Shown: positions 15,860-22,155 of the stretch, in pieces | How positions within the stretch are numbered: the stretch's first letter is position 1 | How the letters are laid out: each line of letters begins with the position of its first letter | Assembly: GCA_964385045.1 (NCBI GenBank) | Contig: CAYLNM010000069.1 | Coordinates: 1-22,155 of the forward strand | Direction of reading: 5' to 3' | Length of the DNA stretch: 22,155 bases | DNA from: CAYLNM01 sp964385045 | GTDB lineage: Bacteria > Planctomycetota > Phycisphaerae > Phycisphaerales > SM1A02 | Program-made: the position numbers and the translations under genes | The notes under the pieces: generated by a model | Seen by the model: only the letters and a program-made list of their open reading frames with translations | Database searches by the model: none | What the model was told of the DNA's origin: nothing

Positions 15860-17320
15860 ATGCCGCGCCACGGCGCCGCGTCCGTCGACGTGCTCCTCGC
15901 AACCGTCGGCGCGACCGCCCTCGTCGCCCTCGCGGCCGCGGCGACGCTGTCGGCCGTGCCCGGACTCGCGTCCTCGCCGCCGCTCGCGGAGGCCGCGGAC
16001 CTCGGCCGCGAGCCCGCGGTCGTGGCGGGCCTCGCCGCCGTCGGGCTCGCCGCCCTCGTCGCCACCGGCCTCCGCCGGTGCGGACGCGCCGCGGCCGCCG
16101 CCCGCGTGCTCGATGCCGTCCGCGCCCGGGCCGCGGGCGAACGCGACCCCGAGGCCCTGCGCTGCGCTCCCGACGAGGCCCCCGACGTCGCGGCGTGGAA
16201 CCGCGTGGTGGACGAGCTCGCGGCCGCGGGGCAGGAGCCGGCCGAGCGGCGGCTCACCCCCGGCGACCCGCCCGCCTCCGGCGAGCGGCGCCTGACCGGC
16301 CTGTGCAACGCCCTGCCCGACGGGCTGCTCCTCGTCGGCGACGGGGGGCGCATCCGCTGGGCCAACGGGGCCGCGGCGTTCCTGCTCGGCCGCCGGTCGG
16401 AGGAGCTGGTGGGACTCGCCGCGGCCGACGTGCTCGCCTCGGACGAGGCGCGGGCCGCCCTCGCCTCCGCCGCGGGCGACGGGCACCGGTGCGCCCCGCC
16501 CGTCGACGTGCCCCGGGGCGACGCCCCCGAGGACGGGGTGCTCCGCGTCGTCGTCCGTCCCATCCGCGAGGCCCACGCCCGCGAGGCGGTGGTCATCGTG
16601 CAGGACGTCACCCAGCAGCGGGTGGCCGCCGCGTCGCGGGAGTCGTTCGTGGCCCACGTCGCCCACGAGCTCCGCACGCCCCTGACCAACATCATGCTCT
16701 GGGCCCAGACCGCGACCGAGCGCGGCGGCGACGACCCCCGGACGACCGAGCAGGCCCTCAACGTCATCACCACCGAGTCGCGCCGCCTCGAGCGGGTGGT
16801 GCAGGACATGCTGTCGATCTCGGCGATCGAGAGCGGCCGGCAGTCGCTGGAGCTGGTCGACGTCGACCTGGGCATGCTGGTCGACGACCTGCGGTCCGAC
16901 TACGGGCCCCAGGCGGCCGAGAAGGGCCTCGAGCTGACGTTCGACCTGCCGCCGAAGCTCCCGATCCTGCGGGCCGACCGCGACAAGGTCTCGGTCACGC
17001 TCCACAACCTCCTCGGCAACGCGATCAAGTACACCCCCGCCGGCGGCACCGTCGCCGTGCGGGTCGTCGCCGACGAGGGCGGGGTGCGGATCGACGTGAC
17101 GGACACCGGCATCGGCATCCGGCCCGAGGACCTCGGCCGCGTCTTCGAGCGGTTCCAGCGGGCCGACGACGAGCGCCTCGGCGGCATCGTCGGCACCGGC
17201 CTCGGGCTCGCGATCGCCCGCGACCTCGCGCGGCTGCACGGGGGCGACGTCGAGGCCGAGAGCGAGCTCGACGAGGGGAGCACCTTCACGCTGCGGCTGC
17301 CAGTGCGGGCGGCGGCCTGA
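15860..17320 (+). CDS. Membrane-bound PAS sensor histidine kinase
   Basis: Sensor kinase of a two-component system, 486 residues from this start. Two membrane helices (9-33 and 52-71) bracket a short periplasmic loop of about 18 residues. Residues 145-255 are a PAS domain (ALPDGLLLVGDGGRIRWANG). HisKA has phosphoacceptor His269 in VAHELRTPLTN. The HATPase domain has the N box (LHNLLGNAIKYTP, 381-393), DTGIGI (415-420), FERFQR and GTGLGLAIA (445-453). All catalytic boxes are intact. No response regulator is adjacent. The start is uncertain: a GTG at 15752 or a CTG at 15800 (with GGAGGA well placed 6 bases before it) would add 36 or 20 Arg-rich residues. The STAS, gspE and gspF genes follow on the same strand. 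Confidence 0.93.
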   Translation: MPRHGAASVDVLLATVGATALVALAAAATLSAVPGLASSPPLAEAADLGREPAVVAGLAAVGLAALVATGLRRCGRAAAAARVLDAVRARAAGERDPEALRCAPDEAPDVAAWNRVVDELAAAGQEPAERRLTPGDPPASGERRLTGLCNALPDGLLLVGDGGRIRWANGAAAFLLGRRSEELVGLAAADVLASDEARAALASAAGDGHRCAPPVDVPRGDAPEDGVLRVVVRPIREAHAREAVVIVQDVTQQRVAAASRESFVAHVAHELRTPLTNIMLWAQTATERGGDDPRTTEQALNVITTESRRLERVVQDMLSISAIESGRQSLELVDVDLGMLVDDLRSDYGPQAAEKGLELTFDLPPKLPILRADRDKVSVTLHNLLGNAIKYTPAGGTVAVRVVADEGGVRIDVTDTGIGIRPEDLGRVFERFQRADDERLGGIVGTGLGLAIARDLARLHGGDVEAESELDEGSTFTLRLPVRAAA

Positions 17321-17383
17321 GCGACGGGCCGGTCGGCGGCCCGGGCGGCGACGGCGCGCGGGGGCACGGCGGGCCGAGCGACG

Positions 17384-17475
17384 GGGTCGGCGGCGGGACC
17401 GGAGGCAGGGTCGGCGGCGGGACCAGTGACGGAAGCGGCGACGGAAGCGGCGACCGAACGGGCGACGGGACGAAC
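17384..17475 (+). repeat. Tandem repeats in the kinase-STAS spacer
   Basis: A 17-base element (gggtcggcggcgggacc) occurs at 17384-17400 and 17408-17424. From 17428 to 17475 there are four copies of a degenerate 12-base unit, gacggaagcggc twice exactly and then two diverged copies. The 174-base gap 17321-17494 contains nothing else recognisable. Confidence 0.8.
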
Positions 17476-17494
17476 GACGAGGCACGCGGCGACG

Positions 17495-17830
17495 ATGCGG
17501 ATCGAGACGCACAGGCACGGCGGGGTGACGGTGGTCCGGCCGAACGGGGCGGTGGCGGGCGACGACGCCGATCGCGTGCGCGACGCGCTCGCCGAGGCCC
17601 GCGGCGAGTCGCTCGGCCGCATGCTGCTCGACCTGTCCGCGGTGCCGCTGCTCGACAGCCGCAGCCTCGAGGTGCTGCTCGACGTGGCGGAGCTGCAGGC
17701 CGAGGGCGGCCGCACGCTCAAGCTCTGCGGGCTGCGGGCGGCGGTCCGCGAGGTGCTCGAGCTCACCGGCGTCGCGGCGTCGGTGGAGATCTTCGACGAG
17801 CCCGGCTCGGCCGTGCGGAGCTTCCGGTGA
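17495..17830 (+). CDS. STAS-domain protein (anti-anti-sigma factor-like)
   Basis: A small cytoplasmic protein of 111 residues that is a single STAS domain, from VTVVRPNGAVAGDDADRVRDAL through LLDLSAVPLLDSRSLEVLLDVAEL to LKLCGLRAAVREVLELTG. STAS proteins such as SpoIIAA are switched by phosphorylation of a Ser in DSSG; here the segment is D54-S55-R-S-L, so the acceptor Ser position is kept but the following Ser-Gly is replaced. The ATG at 17495 is where the domain begins. A GTG at 17426 would add 23 repeat-encoded residues and is less likely. Its stop overlaps the gspE start (GTGA), so the two are probably translationally coupled, linking it to the secretion machine rather than to sigma-factor genes, none of which are nearby. 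Confidence 0.88.
   Translation: MRIETHRHGGVTVVRPNGAVAGDDADRVRDALAEARGESLGRMLLDLSAVPLLDSRSLEVLLDVAELQAEGGRTLKLCGLRAAVREVLELTGVAASVEIFDEPGSAVRSFR
17817..17820 (+). promoter_or_regulatory. Shine-Dalgarno inside the STAS gene that sets the gspE start
   Basis: GGAG, 6 bases before the GTG at 17827, favours the overlapping GTG over the internal ATG at 18010, which lacks a good ribosome binding site although the conserved GspE N-domain begins there. Confidence 0.5.
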
Positions 17831-19878
17831 GCGGCGGGTCGCCCGAGGATCGCGCCCGGCCCGCGTCGCCTGCGTGGCCCGCGTCGTCCACGCCGCCCGC
17901 GTCGTCCGCGTCGCCCGAGGACGCGCCCGTCGCCGGCCCCGCGCCGGGTCCCGGCGAGCCGGTGGCCGACGCGCCGCCCGCGGCCGCGCCGCCGCCCGAG
18001 CGTCGCCGCATGCGCATCGGCGACGCGCTCGTGGCGGCCGGCGTCCTCAGCGAGGACCAGCTCCACGAGGCCCTCACCCGGCACGGCGGGGCGGGCGGCC
18101 GGTTCGGCGAGTTCCTCGTGTCCGAGGGCCTCATCCAGCCGTCGACGCTCGTCACCGTCCTCGCCGGCTGCCTCGGCGTGCCCGGCTGCGTGCTCCGGTA
18201 CGGGATGTTCGACCCCGAGGTGGTCGAGCTCGTGGACGAGGACACGCGGCTGCGGATGCGGGTGCTGCCGATGTTCCGCGTCCGGGGCGAGCTCACGGTG
18301 GCGATGGCCGAGCCGCAGTCGCTGCCGACGATCGACGCGCTCCGGCGGGCGACCGGGTGCCGCATCCGCCCGGTGCTCGCCCTCGCGGCCAACATCGCGG
18401 AGTTCGCGACCCGGGCCCGGACCCAGGACGTCGACGTCGAGGAGTTCCTCGCCGGCCTGAGCGAGTCCGACGTCACCGTGGTCGAGGACGAGCGGGTCGA
18501 CGAGGGCCCGGTCACCAACGTCGACCAGCTCATCGAGGGCAGTCCGGTCGTCAACCTCGTGAACCTGCTCGTCATGAGCGCGGTCCGCGACGGGGCGAGC
18601 GACATCCACGTCGAGCCGACCCGCAACGGGACGCGGATCCGCTACCGCGTCGACGGACTGCTCCGCGACCTGATGACGCCGCCGCCGGGCATGCACGCGG
18701 CGATCGCCTCCCGCATCAAGGTGATCGCGGAGATGGACATCGCCGAGAAGCGGCTGCCGCAGGAGGGCCGCGTGCGCATCGTGGCCGCGGGCCGCGAGAT
18801 CGATCTCCGCGTCTCGAGCATGCCGTGCCTGCTCGGCGAGAAGCTGGTGATCCGCATCCTCGACAAGGAGAACCTCGAGGTGCGGATGGAGGAGCTGGGC
18901 TTCCGTCCCGAGGCCCTCGTCTCCTTCCACCGCGTCCTCCGCCAGCCGCACGGCCTCGCCCTCGTCACCGGGCCCACCGGCAGCGGCAAGACGACGACGC
19001 TCTACTCGGCCCTCGATCTGCTTCGCAGTCCGCAGCGCAACATCGTGACGGTCGAGGATCCCGTCGAGTACCAGCTCGAGCTCATCAACCAGGTGCAGGT
19101 GCAGGGCTCGATCGGCATGAGCTTCGCCCGCGCCCTGCGGTCCATCCTGCGGCAGGACCCCGACATCATCATGGTCGGCGAGATCCGCGACGAGGAGACG
19201 GCCCGGGTCTCGGTGCAGGCCGCCCTCACCGGCCATCTCGTGCTCGCGACGCTCCACACCAACGACGCCCCCGGCGCGGTGAGCCGGCTGCTCGACATGG
19301 GCATCGAGTCCTACCTGCTCTCCAGCGCCCTCAACGGCGTGGTGGCCCAGCGGCTGGTGCGGACGGCGTGCCGCTCGTGCGCGGCCCGCTACTACCCCAC
19401 CGAGCACGTGCTCGCCGAGGCGAACCTCACCGAGCTCTCGGGCCGGGCGTTCGTGCGCGGCACCGGCTGCAGCGCGTGCCACCAGTCCGGCTTCCGGGGC
19501 CGCAAGGGCATCTACGAGGTGATGGAGGTGACCGATCGCATCCGGCGTCTCGTGCACGCGGGGTCCTCGCAGCACGAGATCGCGGCGGAGGTGCGGAACG
19601 CGGGCATGCTCACGCTGCGCGAGGAGGGCGTGCTGCTGGCGATCGGCGGGCACACCAGTCTCGAGGAGGTGCTGCGGGCGACCCGCACCGACGAGGAGGA
19701 CCTGCCCGACCCGCTGGTGCCGGACCGCTCGGCGGACGCGGCGGTGGTCGGGGCGGCGACGGACGCCGTGGACGAGGTCGACGGCGCGGCGGACGCGGAC
19801 CCCGCGGACCCCGCGGACGCCGTGGCCGCCGCGGCCGACGGCGCCGCGGACGACGAGCCCGGGAGGGCCGCGGCATGA
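17827..19878 (+). CDS. gspE: GspE/PilB-type secretion ATPase
   Basis: Cytoplasmic hexameric ATPase that powers pseudopilus or pilus assembly; 683 residues. Residues 1-61 are a Pro/Ala/Ser low-complexity extension. Residues 62-200 are the T2SSE N-domain (MRIGDALVAAGVLSEDQL). The ATPase domain has SDIHVEPTRNGTRIRYRVDG (258-277), Walker A GPTGSGKTTT (382-391), the Asp box (TVEDPVEYQ), Walker B DPDIIMVGEIRDEE (444-457) and the His box TGHLVLATLHTND. The CM zinc site has C515/C518 and C548/C551. Residues 620-683 are an acidic Asp/Ala-rich tail not normal for the family. It overlaps the STAS gene upstream (GTGA) and gspF downstream (ATGA). GspE versus PilB cannot be settled from this gene alone. 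Confidence 0.95.
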   Translation: MSGGSPEDRARPASPAWPASSTPPASSASPEDAPVAGPAPGPGEPVADAPPAAAPPPERRRMRIGDALVAAGVLSEDQLHEALTRHGGAGGRFGEFLVSEGLIQPSTLVTVLAGCLGVPGCVLRYGMFDPEVVELVDEDTRLRMRVLPMFRVRGELTVAMAEPQSLPTIDALRRATGCRIRPVLALAANIAEFATRARTQDVDVEEFLAGLSESDVTVVEDERVDEGPVTNVDQLIEGSPVVNLVNLLVMSAVRDGASDIHVEPTRNGTRIRYRVDGLLRDLMTPPPGMHAAIASRIKVIAEMDIAEKRLPQEGRVRIVAAGREIDLRVSSMPCLLGEKLVIRILDKENLEVRMEELGFRPEALVSFHRVLRQPHGLALVTGPTGSGKTTTLYSALDLLRSPQRNIVTVEDPVEYQLELINQVQVQGSIGMSFARALRSILRQDPDIIMVGEIRDEETARVSVQAALTGHLVLATLHTNDAPGAVSRLLDMGIESYLLSSALNGVVAQRLVRTACRSCAARYYPTEHVLAEANLTELSGRAFVRGTGCSACHQSGFRGRKGIYEVMEVTDRIRRLVHAGSSQHEIAAEVRNAGMLTLREEGVLLAIGGHTSLEEVLRATRTDEEDLPDPLVPDRSADAAVVGAATDAVDEVDGAADADPADPADAVAAAADGAADDEPGRAAA

Positions 19879-21092
19879 GCGCCGGATTCGCCTACGTCGC
19901 CTACGACCGCCGCGGCCGCCGGACCGACGGCCGGATCGACGCGGAGTCGGCCGAGCAGGCTGCGGGCCGGCTGCGCGAGCAGGGGATGTACGTCGTCTCC
20001 GTGACCGCGGCGAGCCGCGCCGCGTCGCGCGGGGGCGGCCGCGGCCGCCGGGCGTCGCTCCGCAACGTGGCTCTCTGGGCGCGGGAGATGCTCGTCCTGG
20101 TGCGGGCGGGCACGCCGGTGGCCCAGGCCCTCGCCGCCATCGAGCGGCAGCAGCCCGAGGGTCCGTGGCGGGCGATCCTCGCCGACGTGCGGGTCCGGGT
20201 CGAGGAAGGCTCGTCGCTCGGCGAGGCGCTCGGGGCGCATCCCGAGGCGTTCGATCCGGTGATCCGCAGCCTCGTCGCGGCCGGCGAGTCCTCGGGCCGG
20301 ATGGACGAGGTGCTCGCCCGCGTGGCCGAGATCGCCCGCAGCACGCTGAAGCTGCGGCAGACGGTGATCGGCGCGCTCGTCTATCCGTGCGTGCTCGTCC
20401 TGATCGGCGTGACGGTCTCGCTGGTCATGCTCATGGGCGTGGTGCCGCGGTTCGCGGGACTGTTCGAGAGCATGGGCGCGGCGCTGCCCCCGTCGACGGC
20501 GGTGATGGTCGCGGCGAGCGAGCACCTCCGGGCCTGGTGGTGGGCGTGGGCGGCGCTGCTCGCGGCCGCGGTGGTCGCGGGCTGGACGCTGCTGCGCACG
20601 AGCCGCGGCCGGGAGCGGCTCGACGACTGGCTGGTGCGGCTCCCGGTGATCGGCCGCGTGACCCGGGCCCTCGCCACCGCCCGCATCACCCGCGTGCTCG
20701 GGGTGCTGCTGCAGAGCCACGTGCCGATGCTGCGGGCGATCGAGCTCACGCGGGAGGCGGCGGGCAACCGGCGCTACGCCGAGCTCATGGGGCGCGTCCG
20801 CGAGGCGGCCCAGCGGGGCGAGCCGCTGAGCTCGGTGCTCGCCCGCAGCCCGCTCGTCGCCCCGTCGGTGGCGGAGGCGGTGCGCCACGGCGAGCAGAGC
20901 GGGCAGGTGGGGTCGATCCTCGCCGACATGACGGAGTTCCTCGAGGAGGAGAACGAGGTGATCGTCCGCAGCGCGATCGGGCTGGTGGAGCCGGCGATCC
21001 TCGCCCTGCTCGGCCTGATCGTGGGGGGCATGGCCATGAGCCTGTTCATTCCGCTCTTCGACGTGGCCGCGAGCACGGGAGGCGGGCCGTGA
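19875..21092 (+). CDS. gspF: GspF/PilC-type inner-membrane platform protein
   Basis: Polytopic inner-membrane protein that sits on the GspE ATPase; 405 residues, normal length. An N-terminal YVAYDRRGRRTDGRIDAES segment (7-25) is followed by two T2SSF repeats (about 65-190 and 265-395). Each repeat carries the conserved GE(S/Q)SG motif: GESSGRMDEVL at 137-147 and GEQSGQVGSIL at 339-349. Membrane helices lie at about 165-190, 219-240 and 368-396. The start ATG overlaps the gspE stop (ATGA), with GGGAGG 8 bases upstream; its own stop overlaps the next start (GTGA). Confidence 0.95.
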   Translation: MSAGFAYVAYDRRGRRTDGRIDAESAEQAAGRLREQGMYVVSVTAASRAASRGGGRGRRASLRNVALWAREMLVLVRAGTPVAQALAAIERQQPEGPWRAILADVRVRVEEGSSLGEALGAHPEAFDPVIRSLVAAGESSGRMDEVLARVAEIARSTLKLRQTVIGALVYPCVLVLIGVTVSLVMLMGVVPRFAGLFESMGAALPPSTAVMVAASEHLRAWWWAWAALLAAAVVAGWTLLRTSRGRERLDDWLVRLPVIGRVTRALATARITRVLGVLLQSHVPMLRAIELTREAAGNRRYAELMGRVREAAQRGEPLSSVLARSPLVAPSVAEAVRHGEQSGQVGSILADMTEFLEEENEVIVRSAIGLVEPAILALLGLIVGGMAMSLFIPLFDVAASTGGGP

Positions 21093-22155
21093 TCCTCGGA
21101 CGCCTGCTCCCGGGGCCGGCGGCGCCGCCGATCGGGCTCGACCTCGACGGCGGTCGGGCGCGGGCGGCGACGGGACGCCCGGGCCGGACGACGCGCCGGA
21201 CGACGGGCCGGACCGCGGCCCGGCCCCCGGCGGTGGTCGCGGTCCGCCGGCCCGATCCCGACGCCGAGGTCACCGCCGAGGAGCTCGAGCGGCTCGCCGC
21301 GGTGCTGCGGCGACGGGGGGTCCGGGGCCACGACGTGGCCCTCGCGGTGCCGGGATCCCGCCTGCTGCTGGAGACGCTGGAGCTGCCGCCCCCGGAGTCG
21401 GGGGCGCCACTGGCCGAGCTCGCCCGGGTCGAGCTGGCCGCGATGCACCGCACGACGCCGGACCGGCTCGTGGTGGACGTCGTGCCGCTGCCGGCGGCCC
21501 GCGGCGGCGGACGGCGGACGCTCGCGATCGGCTGCCGCACGGCGGAGCTCGAGCCGCTGCTCGCGGCCGCGGCCGAGGCGCGGCTCGACGTCGCGCACCT
21601 GACCACGGCCGGGCTCGCGGCGGCGGCGTCCGCGGAGGGACCGGACGTCGCCGCGCCGCCCCCCCGGGCCGCGGACGGGGACGCGGCGATCGATCTCCTG
21701 CTCGTGGCCGGCTGGCGGTCGACCGAGCTCCTCGTCCGCCGCGACGGGGCGTTCGCCTCGATGCGCGTCCTGCCCGAGCTGGGGCTGGGCGGGGCGGCCG
21801 CGAGCCTGGCCGCGCACGGGCTGGCGACGTCCGAGTGCATCGCGGCGCTCGATCCCACGGACGACGACCCGGCCCCGGATCCGGAGCTCGATCGCCTGCG
21901 GGCGGAGCTGGTGGCGGGGCACGCCGAGCGGCTGGCGGCCGAGGCGATGCGGTCGCTCGCGTACGTGGAGCAGGAGTTCGGGCCCGCCTCGCGGGTGCGC
22001 GTGCGGGTCACGGGAGCCGGGGCGGCGTGCCCCGGTCTCACGGCGCACACGGTCGAGGCCGCCCGGTCGGCGCGGCCGGAGGTCGCCGCGCTCGGCGAGG
22101 GCCCGGACGACGGCGCCGCGGGGGCGGTGGCCCGGGGCCTGGCCGCCGACGCGGC
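21089..22155 (+). CDS. PilM/GspL-like actin-fold assembly protein (3' end outside window)
   Basis: The frame stays open from the GTG at 21089 to the right edge, giving 355 visible residues. GGGAGG lies 6 bases upstream and the start overlaps the gspF stop (GTGA). Features resemble the PilM/cytoplasmic GspL family: an IGLDLDGGRARAA N-terminal phosphate-loop-like segment (15-27), VALAVPGSRLLLETLELPP (83-101), a LARVELAAMHRTTPDRLVVDVVPLP stretch (111-135), a second strand-turn DLLLVAGWRSTELLV, and RVRVTGAGAACPGL (304-317) resembling the adenosine motif. Residues 28-46 are an unusual Arg/Thr-rich insertion. The position after gspE and gspF fits a cytoplasmic platform component. Alternatives are a full-length GspL with a membrane helix downstream, or a degenerate non-ATP-binding homologue. 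Confidence 0.72.
   Translation, partial: MILGRLLPGPAAPPIGLDLDGGRARAATGRPGRTTRRTTGRTAARPPAVVAVRRPDPDAEVTAEELERLAAVLRRRGVRGHDVALAVPGSRLLLETLELPPPESGAPLAELARVELAAMHRTTPDRLVVDVVPLPAARGGGRRTLAIGCRTAELEPLLAAAAEARLDVAHLTTAGLAAAASAEGPDVAAPPPRAADGDAAIDLLLVAGWRSTELLVRRDGAFASMRVLPELGLGGAAASLAAHGLATSECIAALDPTDDDPAPDPELDRLRAELVAGHAERLAAEAMRSLAYVEQEFGPASRVRVRVTGAGAACPGLTAHTVEAARSARPEVAALGEGPDDGAAGAVARGLAADA

Noticed and set aside
19371..19482. CxxCH motif in GspE as a heme site
   Set aside because: CSACH (residues 548-552) is the second half of the usual GspE four-cysteine zinc site in a cytoplasmic protein.
14764..19878. A 5.1-kb open frame spanning several genes on the plus strand
   Set aside because: Only its last part (17827-19878) is a real gene, gspE. 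The rest is Arg/Pro/Ala-rich shadow sequence out of frame with the SRPBCC, kinase and STAS genes, which have clear domains.
1..22155. Insertion sequences, integrases or prophage genes
   Set aside because: No transposase, integrase or phage-like protein was recognised, no terminal inverted repeats were found, and composition is uniform apart from the tRNA. The tRNA-Gln 3' end shows no duplicated attachment site that I could see.

Overview
This is a very GC-rich, densely coded stretch of bacterial chromosome. High GC, an enormous secretin, type II secretion genes with acidic Ala/Asp/Pro-rich tails, an archaeal-looking SUI1 protein and a heme-type chemoreceptor together suggest a planctomycete, most likely of the Phycisphaerae. 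That assignment is inference from gene content, since no rRNA is present.

Layout. (1) From the left edge to 8302 lies one continuous frame, open from the first complete codon, encoding the last 2766 residues of a giant GspD-type secretin: 28 tandem secretin N-domains followed by one ordinary secretin barrel core. Ordinary GspD has about four N-domains. An ATGA overlap couples it to a small signal-peptide/lipoprotein-like gene (8299-8910). (2) 9112-10830 is a chemoreceptor with a periplasmic CxxCH heme-binding sensor domain. It converges on a tRNA-Gln(CTG) gene on the minus strand, with a large hairpin between the two and a good sigma70-like promoter behind the tRNA. (3) 11288-13753 holds housekeeping genes: a zinc-knuckle SUI1/eIF1-family protein, asd (minus strand) and pdxH (plus strand), the last two divergent. 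(4) 13815-15575 is an exported protein ending in an AHSA1/SRPBCC domain. (5) 15860 to the right edge looks like a second secretion block: membrane histidine kinase, STAS protein, gspE, gspF and a PilM/GspL-like gene that runs off the window. The last four are chained by 4-base stop/start overlaps, apart from a 174-base repeat-rich gap between the kinase and the STAS gene.

How they may fit together. GspE (ATPase), GspF (inner-membrane platform) and the PilM/GspL-like protein form the inner-membrane half of a type II secretion or type IV pilus-like machine. The giant secretin at the left is the natural outer-membrane exit and the coupled lipoprotein a candidate pilotin. If its 28 N-domains stack as rings, the channel could cross a periplasm several times wider than usual, which would suit the enlarged periplasm of planctomycetes. 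The kinase and STAS protein next to gspE may regulate the machine. These links are inferred from gene order and family knowledge.
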